64,000 bases of DNA from Chryseobacterium fluminis (GCF_026314945.1 NZ_CP111121.1:1240001-1304000); one strand, 5' to 3'; positions 15,737 through 25,370 are shown, counted from the first letter of the stretch. The notes: generated by a model from the letters alone, not told the origin. Translations and numbers: made by a program.

Positions 15737-15980
15737 TTAGTTTTTTATAAATTTTCCGTAAAATACTTTTATATTCAGTTTTGATGATAAGTTTAAGAAG
15801 TATAAACCAGAATTCAATTTTTTTACATTGATAGGCTCATCATTGTAAATACCTGATTGAATCACCCTTCCTGAACTATTAATTATCAAATAGGTTAAAT
15901 TCTCAGAAGCATTTTCCTGTTCTTTGATTTTAATAAAGTCAGTTGTTGGATTAGGATAAATTTGAAGACGTACAGGTAAA
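15737..15980 (-). pseudogene. Type IX secretion C-terminal sorting domain, orphan
   Basis: Minus-strand frame RLQIYPNPTTDFIKIKEQEN … LTYLIINSSGRVIQSGIY … INVKKLNSGLYFLNL … KVFYGKFIKN-stop. 'YPNPTTDFI', a 'G.....G.Y' turn and the final Lys-rich strand define a T9SS type A sorting domain. The secreted cargo upstream is missing: the frame stops at the joint near 15980. It proves a Bacteroidota host. Confidence 0.8.
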
Positions 15981-16198
15981 GCATAGTAATAGATCTACGT
16001 TTATTCAAGGAAAACTACTACCACTTTATTTTATCGCGACGAATATTTTTCATATGCGGAGAAAGGTGAAGCAGTACTAAAAAAGTTGGGCACAGAAGAA
16101 GGGGTTACAAAGACAATTAATATTCGCGAGAATACATTTTTTATAAAATTCAAACTCAATGGAGAGATTGGATATGCAAATAAAAATTCCAGTATCAG

Positions 16199-17077
16199 TT
16201 AAGCTATATTTTGATAGATTTTGTTTTGATTGTTAAATTCTTCTATTGTTTGATAATTCAGGGTGCTGTGACGTCTTTTTTTATTGTACCAGACTTCTAT
16301 ATATTCAAAGATTTCCAGTTTCATCTTTTCTTTTGTAATAAGCTTGTTTCCATAAATGAGTTCTGCTTTTAGTGATTTGAAAAAGCTCTCAGCCACCGCA
16401 TTATCCCAACAATTTCCTTTGCGACTCATACTTCTTGTTACTTCATAAAATTTCAAAGTATTTGCGAATTTCCTGCTCGCATATTGAATGCCCCGGTCAG
16501 AATGGAAAATTAATCCATCTGCTATCTTCCTATTTCTGACAGCCATTTTCCAAGCTGCAAGGCTTGTTTCTTCGGTGCTCATCCCATTACTCAAACTCCA
16601 TCCGATTATTTTTCGGTCATATAAATCAATGACTGTTGTGAGGTATAAAAATCCTTCCTTGGTCTGAATATAAGTAATGTCTGAAACACAAGCCTGCACA
16701 GGTTTCTCTGCAATGAAATTCCGGTTCAACAGGTTTTCTACCACCAAATAATTGTGTTTTGAATTGGTTGTCACTTTAAATTTCTTACTTAGCTTACTTC
16801 TCAAACCCAGCTCCTTCATATATTTCGCAACAGTGATTCGGGATATTTTATATCCTAATGAATTTAATTCAAACCTAATTCTGGGACTACCGTAGCGTTG
16901 TTTTGATGAAAAATAAATTGAAGTTATCTGCTCTTTTATTTTTTCTTTCAAAAGCAATTTCTTGCTAAAGGGTTTGTTTTTCCATTTATAATAACCGCTG
17001 GAACTCAATTTTAAAACATGACACATCTTTTCAATCGGGAATATGGATTCATTATTTTTTATAAATTCATATTTCAT
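16199..17077 (-). CDS. IS3-family transposase OrfB
   Basis: 292 aa. N-terminal HTH_21-like part (YYKWKNKPFSKKLLLKEKIK), SSKQRYGSPRIRFELNSLGY, then the integrase core: D in VSDITYIQTKEGF, D in IFHSDRGIQYAS, E in DNAVAESFFKSLKAEL; end YNKKRRHSTLNYQTIEEFN. Typical IS3-group OrfB. Its ATG overlaps the orfA stop (ATGA at 17074-17077). Intact, but without OrfA it should not transpose. Confidence 0.9.
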   Translation of the reverse strand: MKYEFIKNNESIFPIEKMCHVLKLSSSGYYKWKNKPFSKKLLLKEKIKEQITSIYFSSKQRYGSPRIRFELNSLGYKISRITVAKYMKELGLRSKLSKKFKVTTNSKHNYLVVENLLNRNFIAEKPVQACVSDITYIQTKEGFLYLTTVIDLYDRKIIGWSLSNGMSTEETSLAAWKMAVRNRKIADGLIFHSDRGIQYASRKFANTLKFYEVTRSMSRKGNCWDNAVAESFFKSLKAELIYGNKLITKEKMKLEIFEYIEVWYNKKRRHSTLNYQTIEEFNNQNKIYQNIA

Positions 17078-17373
17078 CGACCGCTCTTGGAGAAGATGCC
17101 GATTGCTTTTTTTAATATATCACGTTCCAGTTCTGCATCCTTAAGCTTTTTCTCTAATTCGTGGATTTTTTCCTGTTCGGGTGTTAGTTTTAAATTCCCA
17201 TTCCCCGGAAAACTGCCTTCTCCAAACTCTTCGTACTCTTTATGCCATTTATAGAGTAGTGTAACTGCAATTCCGAGTTATCGTGCGAGTTCCGAGATAT
17301 TAGTTCGCTCATTGCTCAGTTGAACGGCTTTGGTTTTAAAAGCTGGATCGTATATTTTTCGCTCTTTTTTCAT
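17074..17373 (-). pseudogene. IS3-family OrfA with nonsense mutation
   Basis: Starts MKKERKIYDPAFKTKAVQLS and continues NERTNISELAR, then TAA at 17278-17280 where Glu is expected, then LGIAVTLLYKWHKEYEEFGE and the coiled coil LEKKLKDAELERDILKKAI. One substitution (GAA to TAA) would explain the stop. The stop falls inside the DNA-binding helix-turn-helix, so no functional OrfA is made. Confidence 0.85.
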
Positions 17374-17773
17374 ACGTTAAAATTAAGGTTTTATGCTTAA
17401 CTTCTACTGGACGCTAAGTTAGTATATCCAGTTGATTGACTCTTTCAGTGCTACAAAGCCCTCTAGACTTTTTAAACGTCTCTCTAGTCATGAAATAGTG
17501 ATGCATAAAGTGGATTTATCAACTTCATTAGGACGTAATTTTTATATCATACATCCTAAAAACTACATGATGTTTTAAAAACTAAATTTGATAATTATAA
17601 TTCTTATGAAAACTGGAAAGTTTATTTAATTAAAACAAGATAAGATCAATATAGTTTTTTTGTTTTTTTATGAAATAATAATTAAGATATACCCCTACCC
17701 ACCTAGTAATCGCAATTCTTATTTTATCACTATACTGTGCCTTTTAAATTATTTGTATGCTGATAACTGCATT

Positions 17774-17832
17774 GATTTAATAGAAAAAGGGACAGGTGCT
17801 TTAAAAGCACCTGTCCCTTTTTCTATTAAATC
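17774..17832. terminator. 59-base perfect palindrome, probable bidirectional terminator
   Basis: Two 29-base arms (17774-17802 and 17804-17832) match perfectly around a single central A. Arms begin GATTTAATAGAAAAAGGGAC and contain the GC-rich core GGGACAGGTGCTTT. The A5/T5 tracts inside the arms give U-runs in either direction. It lies between a + strand gene remnant and the minus-strand CsbD gene. The 17579-17874 gap has no other feature. Confidence 0.75.
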
Positions 17833-17874
17833 CGTCAAAACATATGTACTATTTCTCAGGATTTAATATGCTCA

Positions 17875-18093
17875 TTATGAAAGTTGAGTATTATTAAGAA
17901 TCTTAATAACCTCTTCACGGCTTTTGCTTAGTTTATTTTCTAATCTTCCCAGCAATTCATTTTCTTTTCCTTTTTCAAGCGCTAAATCTGAATCTTTAAG
18001 CTGTGAAAATTTTTCTTTTAATTGTTTTGATTGTTCTTTCCAATCTCCTGTAATTTTAAAAGCCTCATGAGCTTTATTGTGACTTGTATTCAT
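17875..18093 (-). CDS. CsbD-like stress protein
   Basis: 72 aa, highly charged and helical: FKITGDWKEQSKQLKEKFSQ, LKDSDLALEKGKENELLGRL, ENKLSKSREEVIKIL. The 'ITG.W.E....LK.KF..L.DSDL..E.GKE.ELLGRL..KL.K.REE' frame is the Bacteroidota version of CsbD, a general stress protein of unknown mechanism. Adjacent to an AraC-type regulator on the same strand. Confidence 0.85.
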   Translation of the reverse strand: MNTSHNKAHEAFKITGDWKEQSKQLKEKFSQLKDSDLALEKGKENELLGRLENKLSKSREEVIKILNNTQLS

Positions 18094-18196
18094 AATTCGA
18101 ATTTGTATGTAACAGAATTATTACAATCCAAAGATGATCTATTTTAATCTTATCCTGTTATACATTTCGAAAGTAGATTTGCATATATCATACGTT

Positions 18197-18757
18197 TTAT
18201 AAGTCTTCTAAATTTTTCAGCCGTTTTTGCTTCAGTTGCTTATAAAAAGAAGGAGAAAGTCCGGTTATTTTTTTAAACTGATTGGAAAGATGCGCAACAC
18301 TGCTGTAATTGAGTTTATAAGAGATTTCAGTAAGATTAAGCTCATCATACAAAAGGAGCTCTTTAACCCTTTCCACTTTATTGATAATGATGAAATGCTG
18401 TAAAGTCATCCCTTTCACTTCGGAAAATGTATTGGCAAGGTAAGTGTAATCGTAGCCAAGCTTTTCACTGATATAATCTGAGAAATTTTCTTTAGGAAGA
18501 GATTCGGAATAATGGATCATTTCTGTGACTGTATTTTTTATTTTTTCGATTAGAATGCTTTTTTTATCATTCAATAACTCAAGTCCGGTTTTAAGGAGAT
18601 TTTCTTTTAATAACTTTCGCTGTTCATCCGTAATATTATCCAATATTTCTACAAGTCCCAGATCTACAACGGCATTTCTGATATTCAGTTTTTCAAGCTC
18701 CTGATGTACCACCATTTTGCAGCGCAGGCTTACCATATATTTTATATATAACTTCAT
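18197..18757 (-). CDS. AraC family transcriptional regulator
   Basis: 186 aa. The C-terminal AraC double HTH: GMTLQHFIIINKVERVKELL, LYDELNLTEISYKLNYSSVA, HLSNQFKKITGLSPSFYKQL. The short N-terminal half (about 1-95) is helical and lacks a cupin sensor. This compact form is frequent near stress and glycan-storage genes in Chryseobacterium-like genomes. It starts MKLYIKYMVSLRC and may alternatively start at M8. Targets unknown; neighbours CsbD and the + strand GH130 cluster are plausible. Confidence 0.85.
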   Translation of the reverse strand: MKLYIKYMVSLRCKMVVHQELEKLNIRNAVVDLGLVEILDNITDEQRKLLKENLLKTGLELLNDKKSILIEKIKNTVTEMIHYSESLPKENFSDYISEKLGYDYTYLANTFSEVKGMTLQHFIIINKVERVKELLLYDELNLTEISYKLNYSSVAHLSNQFKKITGLSPSFYKQLKQKRLKNLEDL

Positions 18758-18923
18758 AATCCTTACCGTATTTCGAGTTTGTCAATCTATATGTTGACAG
18801 CCACTCTTTCAAAGTTAGTCCTTTAAATTTTAATATCTATGATTTATGTAACAAATTGAAAGACTATTACAAACCTTTCTTTTTTTAATTGATGACCTTT
18901 ACATAGAATAAAAATATTTTAAA

Positions 18924-19055
18924 ATGTCAAAAGAAAAGAATACAAAGAAAAAAACAGATAAAACACCTGCTGCCAAATCACTAAAAGAGAAGCGGGAAGA
19001 CAAACAAAACAAAAGGAAAGATAAAGAAAATGAAAGTCGCAACGCAACAACCTAA
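18924..19055 (+). CDS. Small Lys-rich protein, 43 aa
   Basis: 43 aa, almost entirely charged: MSKEKNTKKKTDKTPAAKSL, KEKREDKQNKRKDKENESRN, ATT. No fold expected; nucleic-acid-binding or histone-like behaviour is possible. Its stop codon (19053-19055) is immediately followed by the ATG of the GH130 gene, so the two are co-transcribed. Too short for routine gene callers. Confidence 0.65.
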   Translation: MSKEKNTKKKTDKTPAAKSLKEKREDKQNKRKDKENESRNATT

Positions 19056-20084
19056 ATGCTAGAAATAAAAAAAGAAGGAATTATACTCAGAAAAAACCAC
19101 TTAAATTTTGAAAACGAAGGAGTTCTGAATCCTGCTGTTATTAAGGAAAATAGCAAAATACATTTATTTTACCGTGCCGTGGCTAAGGGTAATTTTTCAA
19201 CTGTCGGGCATTGTGTATTGTCAGACCGCTTACGGTAGAAAAACGGTCAGATTCACCCATCATTGTTCCTCAATCTGAGTACGAAAAACACGGTGTGGAA
19301 GATCCTCGAATTGTAAAAATAGATGATTTATTTTATCTTACTTACACCAGTTATGACGGCATCAATGCTTTAGGAACATTAACGACTTCAAAAGACTTTA
19401 AATTCTGGAAAAATGAAGGAATTATTGTTCCTAAAATTTCTTATGAAGAGTTTAAGCTTTTATCAGAATCAGAGGGTTTAATACCGAATAAATATAGAAG
19501 ATACAACGAATTCCAAATTAGCCATACTGGTAGTGTCCCCGTCTTTTTATGGGATAAAAATCTGATTTTCTTCCCCAGAAAAATAAATGATAAATTTAAT
19601 TTCATTCACAGGATAAGACCTGAAATTCAGATTGTCAGCATAAAAAATATGAAAGATCTGAATTCTGATTTCTGGCAAGATTATTTTTTACATTTTAAAG
19701 ACAATATTCTTTTATCTCCGAAATATGATCACGAATCAAGTTATATCGGAGGGGGTTGTCCACCAATAGAAACAGAATATGGCTGGCTGATGATTTATCA
19801 CGGTGTTTATGATACCGTTAACAGTTATGTTTACAACGCCTGTGCAGCTTTATTGAACCTTGAAAATCCGGAGAAAGAAATTTCCCGACTTCCCTTATCC
19901 GCTTTTCAAACCCGAAGAAGAATGGGAACTGAAGGGTGAAGTCAACAATGTCTGTTTCCCGACAGGAACCATTGTAGAAAATGACAGACTGTATATCTAT
20001 TATGGAGCTGCAGACGAAAGGATTGCTGTTGCATCAGTTAGTATTTCAAAATTATTGAAAGAGTTGATGATGTACGCGGTATAA
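19056..20084 (+). pseudogene. GH130-like glycoside phosphorylase, two frameshifts
   Basis: Three overlapping frames make one protein of about 340 aa. Part one ends NFSTVGHCVLSD; part two has KHGVEDPRIVKIDDLFYLTY, FQISHTGSVPVF, GGGCPPIETEYGWLMIYHGV; part three has YPLFKPEEEWELKGEVNNVC, FPTGTIVENDRLYIYYGAAD. These are the motifs of GH130 beta-mannoside phosphorylases/hydrolases. Breaks fall near 19220 and 19890. It is followed by a GT4 protein, a pairing suited to making or trimming a mannose-type glycan. The breaks argue for loss of function. Confidence 0.8.
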
Positions 20085-20121
20085 AGATGATTAGGCAGAA
20101 TACGGTTAAAAGAAATTAAAA

Positions 20122-22352
20122 ATGAATAACAATATTAGTTCAGACGTGGAGGATAAAGCAATTAGGCAATCTTATAATGAAAAAAAGCAGAAAACCTATA
20201 ATAAAACCAACATTGTTTTTGTAAGCACTTTTCCTCCAAAAGTATGTGGAATTCCCACTTATACACATGATCTTATAAGATCTCTTCATTCAAAATTCGG
20301 AGAATCTTTCAATGCGATGGTTTGCCCGATAGAAACGGAAGAGGAAAACTATGAGTATAATGAATTTACCGAGTATAAATTAAACATCTCAGATGCCGTT
20401 TCTTATTTGGAATTGGCTGCAAAGATCAATAAAAACGATACAGTTGAGTTGGTAATGCTTCAGCAGGAATTCTGCTTTTTTAATGAAACCCGAAATGGTT
20501 TGTATCTTTTTCTCAAGAACTTAAAAAAAGATGTTATCATCACTTTTCACACTGTTTTGCCAAAACCGGATAAAGAGCTAAAGGAAAGGGTGAAAGAAAT
20601 TGCCGATTTTGCAAAATCTCTTGTCGTAATGACTAGTATTTCTGCGGAAATTCTTTCGAATGATTATGAAATTCCTTTCGATAAAATTACGGTAATACCC
20701 CATGGAACACACCTTTTGACATTCACAGATAAAATTGCGTTGAAAGAAAAGTATAATCTTAAAAACAAAAAGGTTCTTTCAACTTTCGGATTATTAGGTT
20801 CGGGAAAAAATATTGAAACCACACTGAAAGCCTTGCCGGAAATCATTGCTAAAAATCCTGATGTAATTTTTTTAATTCTTGGCAAAACACATCCTGCAAT
20901 AGTAAGGCACGAAGGCGAAAAATATCGTGATTTTTTGGAAGATCTAACTTGTAAGCTTCATCTGGAAAACAACATCCGATTTATTAATGATTATCTTCCA
21001 CTCCCGGAATTACTAGAATATCTTCAGCTTACCGATGTTTATCTTTTCACGTCAAAAGACAGAAATCAGGCAGTGAGCGGCACATTTTCCTATGCAATCA
21101 GCTGCGGATGCGCCATTGTTTCCACTCCAATTCCACACGCTCTGGAAGTTTTAAAGGAAGATACCGGAATTATTATTGATTTTGAAGCTCCGGAGCAGTT
21201 GTCTGCTGCAGTAAGGACAATATTAGAAAATGAAAGCCAACGAGAGGATCTACGTCAGAAAGCATTGGAAAAAATGGCTCCGACAGCTTGGGAAAATTCA
21301 TCTATTTTACACGCTTTATTATTTCAGAAATTCAGAAATAATAGAACAGAACTCAATTATACTCTACCGGAAATCAATCTTGGGCATATTCAAATTATGA
21401 CAACAGATTTCGGGATGATTCAGTTTTCAAAGGTCAGTAGACCGGATATTAATTCAGGATATACGCTGGATAATGCACGGGCGATAATTGCTATTTGCAA
21501 GCATTTTCAAATCAGTAAAGACAAAGCAGATCTGCAATTGATTTCAATTTATTTAAACTTTATTAAATTTTGCCAGCATAATGACGGAAGTTTCTTGAAT
21601 TACGTTGACGAGCACAAACAGTTTACACAGCAGAATTATGAAACTAATCTGGATGATTCCAACGGAAGAGCAATCTGGGCTCTAAGTTATTTAATTTCAT
21701 TAAAAGAAATTTTGCCACAGGAATTGTCTGAGAATGCAGAGGAAATCATTCAAAAAAATCTTGTCTGGGCAGAAAAGGATTGCATTATCAAAACTCAGAA
21801 AAAAATCTTCCCTTATTAAAAGAATTAGCGAATCGTCTAGTGAAAATGTATCAACACGAAGCAAAAGACGATTGGCATTGGCTTGAGAATTATCTGACCT
21901 ACGGAAACAGTGTATTGCCGGAAGCTTTACTCTGTGCGTGGATTTCAACCAAAGATGAGCTTTACAAACAAATCGCAGAAGAGTCTTTCCAATTTCTGTT
22001 ATCTAAAATTATGATTGATGATAATATAAAAGTGATCTCCAATAAAGGCTGGATGCAAAAAAAAACACTGGAAAATAACACTCCAATTGGCGGAGAACAG
22101 CCTATTGATGTTGCTTATACTGTTTTGGCATTATCTGCATTTTACAAAGTTTTCGATAATGAAAAATATTTACAAATGATGTACAATTCATTCAACTGGT
22201 TTTTGGGGAAAAATCATTTGAATCAGATCGTTTATAACCCGGCAACAGGAGGTTGCTATGATGGGCTTGAGGAAAAAAATGTAAATCTCAATCAGGGTGC
22301 AGAATCTACCGTCAGTTATCTGATGGCAAGGCTTAGTCTAGAATTTCAATAG
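20122..22352 (+). pseudogene. GT4 glycosyltransferase with helical C-terminal domain, frameshifted
   Basis: N-terminal GT-B/GT4 part (about 30-400): FVSTFPPKVCGIPTYTHDL, ITVIPHGTHL, FGLLGSGKNIETTLKAL, YLFTSKDRNQAVSGTFSYAI, GCAIVSTPIPHALEVL. The second half is a helical, toroid-like domain (WALSYLISLKEIL, WLENYLTYGNSVLPEALLCA, GGEQPIDVAYTVLALSAFYK). Near 21777 the frame breaks at WAEK and continues one base over as LHYQNSEKNLPLLKELA. If repaired, about 743 aa. Without repair the product is 565 aa with an intact glycosyltransferase part, so partial activity is possible. Confidence 0.8.
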
Positions 22353-22370
22353 AATAAATAACTTCCTTTA

Positions 22371-23183
22371 ATGATTAAAATGAAACATACACTTAATAAA
22401 AGAAAAACTAAATTCCTTCTACTCAATAAAAAAAACAGCTTGAATAAAATCTCTCATGCTGAGTTTGCCTCATTGCTTTATATCAGAAATACCAATATCG
22501 CCTTAAATAAAGACCTGGAAGAAATTCTTCGCATACTAAAAGAGCTGCAAAAAATAAATAAAAAATCCCGATTGGTTTTTAAGACCAACTGTACATTGAC
22601 TCAACATATTCTTTGGGAAACCATTATCAATGAGATAAATCAAAATCTTATGTATATCAAACTCCAAATTGAATACATAAAAGAAAATACTATACAAGCA
22701 AACCACTTTAATTTTTCTTTGTTTTGGCAGCAGAATAAAATTTTCGTGAAAGCCATTGAAGACAATTACGAAAAACTGGAGCTGTTAGGACATCAAATTC
22801 TCCCCAATGAAGAAGTACTATATTGGAGAGCAAACATTTGTAATATGTATGATGAGTTTTTTCATATTCTGATTTCACTTTTAAATATTTGCAAAATAGA
22901 GCTAAACTTTATCAAAACCCACTCTCCTCATAATCTATCAGAGATCATACAGAACAGTATTATAAACATTCCAAAAATCAAAAATAATGATAAACTTAAA
23001 AGGTATGAACGAATATATATTGAGGCTTTAAAAAACTATAAAGAGGAATCCAGCGAAAGACTTAGTTTTTGGAATGTAGTATTAAAAGCTTTGAGTATGA
23101 ATAAAGATAAATATCCCTCAGAACAAATAATGCTAGGAAGATGGATTGATGGTAAGGATAGAAGAAAGATTAATAGCATTTAA
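22371..23183 (+). CDS. Hypothetical 270-aa protein
   Basis: 270 aa, Lys/Asn/Ile-rich, mostly helical, no membrane segment. No family recognised. Contains CTLTQHILWETIINEINQNL and ends EQIMLGRWIDGKDRRKINSI. It starts 18 bases after the glycosyltransferase stop (a second Met is 9 bases further), so it is probably in the same operon. Confidence 0.6.
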   Translation: MIKMKHTLNKRKTKFLLLNKKNSLNKISHAEFASLLYIRNTNIALNKDLEEILRILKELQKINKKSRLVFKTNCTLTQHILWETIINEINQNLMYIKLQIEYIKENTIQANHFNFSLFWQQNKIFVKAIEDNYEKLELLGHQILPNEEVLYWRANICNMYDEFFHILISLLNICKIELNFIKTHSPHNLSEIIQNSIINIPKIKNNDKLKRYERIYIEALKNYKEESSERLSFWNVVLKALSMNKDKYPSEQIMLGRWIDGKDRRKINSI

Positions 23184-23378
23184 AAACAATTTTAACCTCA
23201 TAAAATCAATAGCATGAAAATGTTCAGCCAAAAATTGCCTTGATAAACGGTTTTAAATTATTTCTATACCGGCTATGCTATCCTTCTCCAATTTTCAAAC
23301 ACGGTGATTGGCTACCGCATTAATGAAAGATTCATCAGAATTATTATTCTTCAAATCCCTAATCATTAAAATAAACCT

Positions 23379-23648
23379 ATGAATACTATACGCTTATATA
23401 AATTTAAAGATTCAATCACCATGAAAATACCTTTCTTGAATAAGGAATCTAATTTGGATGTTTTAGATGATCCGAGGCAAATTACAATGGTAGATATTCA
23501 AATTGTTACGGAATATGTAATTAATATCTCCAGCGCTTTTATTTATGAAGATCTGTCGTACAAAGAATTGATACACCTATGCAGTTCTGCAAAACAAACT
23601 ATAGAACATTATTTTATTAAAAACAACAATGGCTATGATATGATATAA
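23379..23648 (+). CDS. Hypothetical 89-aa protein
   Basis: 89 aa, soluble: KIPFLNKESNLDVLDDPRQI, TMVDIQIVTEYVINISSAFI. Not recognised. It lies about 195 bases after the 270-aa gene with an AT-rich leader; the gap has no other coding frame. Codon usage and internal length make it a likely real small gene. Confidence 0.5.
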   Translation: MNTIRLYKFKDSITMKIPFLNKESNLDVLDDPRQITMVDIQIVTEYVINISSAFIYEDLSYKELIHLCSSAKQTIEHYFIKNNNGYDMI

Positions 23649-23672
23649 GATTTCTGAATTACAAAATTATAT

Positions 23673-23834
23673 CTACAATCTGAAATAAGAAGCTTTTATT
23701 ATTTCTAATAGTCCATCTTCCAACCTTTTCCACTGAATTTTAGAAATTTCAATCATTCCTCCGAAACCTGTGAAGAGCTTTCTTATTTTATCAAAAAATC
23801 CTGCATATAAATTAGGATACTCGTTTCCTTTCAT
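23673..23834 (-). CDS. Possible small protein, 53 aa
   Basis: Minus-strand ATG 23834 to TAG 23673: MKGNEYPNLYAGFFDKIRKL, FTGFGGMIEISKIQWKRLED, then GLLEIIKASYFRL. An amphipathic, plausible protein, but no clear ribosome site and no family. Converges with the 89-aa gene. Confidence 0.35.
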   Translation of the reverse strand: MKGNEYPNLYAGFFDKIRKLFTGFGGMIEISKIQWKRLEDGLLEIIKASYFRL

Positions 23835-23965
23835 AGATCCCTATTTTTGTAAATTTATCACCTCTGTATACCTCTTCCGCAATTAATATTAAAAAATCTT
23901 TCTTTCAGATTAAATATCCTTTTAAGCAAGAATAGATAGAGAAAAATTTAATCGAATAATTATGG

Positions 23966-24709
23966 TTAAATAAAATCTGTTGATTGATATTTTATTTTGA
24001 TTATCTTAAGTTTCTGCAAAAAAACCATTGTCTGAAATCCCATGTCCCACTCAAACCACTTCGTTGCATTATTAGGTCTATGCGGATGCTTATGATGATT
24101 ATTGTGATAGGCTTCGCCCCAGAAAATAAAATCAAATGGCAAAATATTCTTTGAAGTATTTGTTAACTTATAGTTTTCATAACCAAATTTGTGTGCCCAC
24201 CAATTTACTGCCATTCCCTGTAGAGAACCCATTATTACAGTCACTGGTAAAAAAAGCCATTGCCACCAAGCTGTTGCCAATAAAGCATAAATAATTATAT
24301 ATGCAGCAATCCAACAAAATCTTGTAATATAATTGTGTGCTATTTTATCAAACCTCTCCCATTCCGGAAGATTCTTTTTGTATTTTTCTGCGGCATCTGT
24401 TTTTCCTATATAAAGGTTAAAATAGTTATTTCGTGTCGTCCACATCATCACAAAAGGATTAGGATCGTTGTGAGGTGAATGCGGATCTTCGCTTTTATCT
24501 GTATGTGCATGATGCAAACGGTGCATTAGACCATACGTGTAAGCACTGATGTAAGAGGAACCCTGAGTAAAAAAACAGCCCAGGTAAAACATCTTTTCCC
24601 AAAATTTTGACATTGTGAAAAGATTGTGCGCAGCATAACGATGGTGAAAAACCGACTGAAAAAAAAGAGATGAATACCAATGAATTAGTATAAAAATGAA
24701 TATTTCCAT
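23966..24709 (-). CDS. Membrane fatty-acid (acyl-CoA) desaturase
   Basis: 247 aa, at least four membrane segments. Three histidine boxes of the stearoyl-CoA desaturase superfamily: HRYAAH (about 23-28), HRLHHAH (63-69) and HNNHHKHP near residue 205, which bind the di-iron centre. Introduces a cis double bond in membrane acyl chains with O2 and reduced electron carriers. Slightly short compared with 300-aa relatives but all boxes are present. Single-gene unit. Confidence 0.9.
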   Translation of the reverse strand: MEIFIFILIHWYSSLFFQSVFHHRYAAHNLFTMSKFWEKMFYLGCFFTQGSSYISAYTYGLMHRLHHAHTDKSEDPHSPHNDPNPFVMMWTTRNNYFNLYIGKTDAAEKYKKNLPEWERFDKIAHNYITRFCWIAAYIIIYALLATAWWQWLFLPVTVIMGSLQGMAVNWWAHKFGYENYKLTNTSKNILPFDFIFWGEAYHNNHHKHPHRPNNATKWFEWDMGFQTMVFLQKLKIIKIKYQSTDFI

Positions 24710-25175
24710 AAGTTTTAAATTAAAGTGAATAATTATCGTAGAAGTATTACGGAAGGTAAAGAAAAAATTATGCTTTATTGATTAGCCACTATTCACACGA
24801 AAATTAATTTTCATTCTGCAATATCTTCTATAAGGTACAACCATTTTGTGAATTTGGTTTGATTTTCTTTCAAATATTTATAAAAAGAATAGAAAATAAA
24901 AATATTGTGTCTCTTTACTCATCAATATAAATTTACATTCTATCACTTTCAAACTTTCTTTATTTTGCAAATAAAATGGTTTATGTAATGTTTCATGAGA
25001 CACATACCCGGTTTAATTATAGAAATTCATTATCAATATTAGTCATATTTTTTAAAATCTCAGTCAAAATGTGAAAGACGATCGAAGTAAAACCAAGTCA
25101 ATTATATCAACTTCTATTGTTTTATATGTTTAAGATTATATTACAAAAACTCTACAACTATAAGAAATCAAATGC
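24710..25175. other. Non-coding upstream region of the desaturase gene
   Basis: About 465 bases of very AT-rich DNA. It must contain the desaturase promoter, but I cannot place it. No coding frame or repeat stands out. Confidence 0.4.
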
Positions 25176-25255
25176 TAATTCGTAATAGCCAATTCTTGTT
25201 TAATTTGGCTCAAACGAACCAAATCATCTATAAAAGTGTTTGAAGATACGCTCGT
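25176..25255 (-). pseudogene. Gene-tail fragment, paralogue of 35065-35220
   Basis: Minus-strand frame TKTSVSSNTFIDDLVRLSQI, KQELAITN-stop. The DNA over about 60 bases is almost identical to 35105-35165 (NTFIDDLVRLSQIKQEL). Only the C-terminal portion remains, with a different ending. Both copies lie near an ISL3-like transposase relic. Confidence 0.6.
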
Positions 25256-25303
25256 CTTGGTCACAAACGCAATATACTTTTTTAAAGAGAATTGCAAAAA
25301 TAC

Positions 25304-25370
25304 AGGAATAATAAGCATTTACGGTTAAAAAGGAGTAATCCCAAAACTATAGATTTTGCTTATTATTCCT
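25304..25370 (+). terminator. Inverted repeat followed by a T run
   Basis: AGGAATAATAAGCA (25304-25317) and TGCTTATTATTCCT (25357-25370) are perfect partners, followed by T7. A nearer segment, AAAAAGGAGTAAT at about 25327-25339, can pair with the same right arm (ATTATTCCTTTTT). The two folds exclude each other. Confidence 0.5.

Larger units (their letters stand above)
16169..17430 (-). mobile_element. IS3-family element, 1.26 kb, with broken orfA
   Basis: Left end TGGATATGCAAATAAAAATT then CCAGTATCAGTTAAGC; right end reverse-complement TGGATATACTAACTTAGCG then TCCAGTAGAAGTTAAGC. Shared TGGATAT and CCAGTA..AGTTAAGC define the inverted repeats. No target duplication. A lone copy of the left end lies at 10634. 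orfA has a nonsense codon, so the element is probably immobile on its own. Confidence 0.85.
15991..17578 (+). pseudogene. Unknown gene split by an IS3-family element
   Basis: The + strand before the IS reads IYVYSRKTTTTLFYRDEYFS, YAEKGEAVLKKLGTEEGV, NIRENTFFIKFKLNGE. After the IS, directly in frame, it reads MLIDSFSATKPSRLFKRLSS, HEIVMHKVDLSTSLGRNFY, IIHPKNYMMF-stop (17576-17578). The halves join exactly when 16169-17430 is removed. The N-terminus is absent too (stops at about 15990). Family not recognised. Confidence 0.55.

Noticed and set aside
15162..15975. TTTGAAGACGTACA occurring at both 15162 and 15962 as a recombination site
   Set aside because: One copy is the IS end, the other is coding sequence of a T9SS domain; a single 14-base match in AT-rich DNA is weak.
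17660..17866. Plus-strand 68-codon frame over the palindrome
   Set aside because: It simply reads through the long hairpin; no start region or family.
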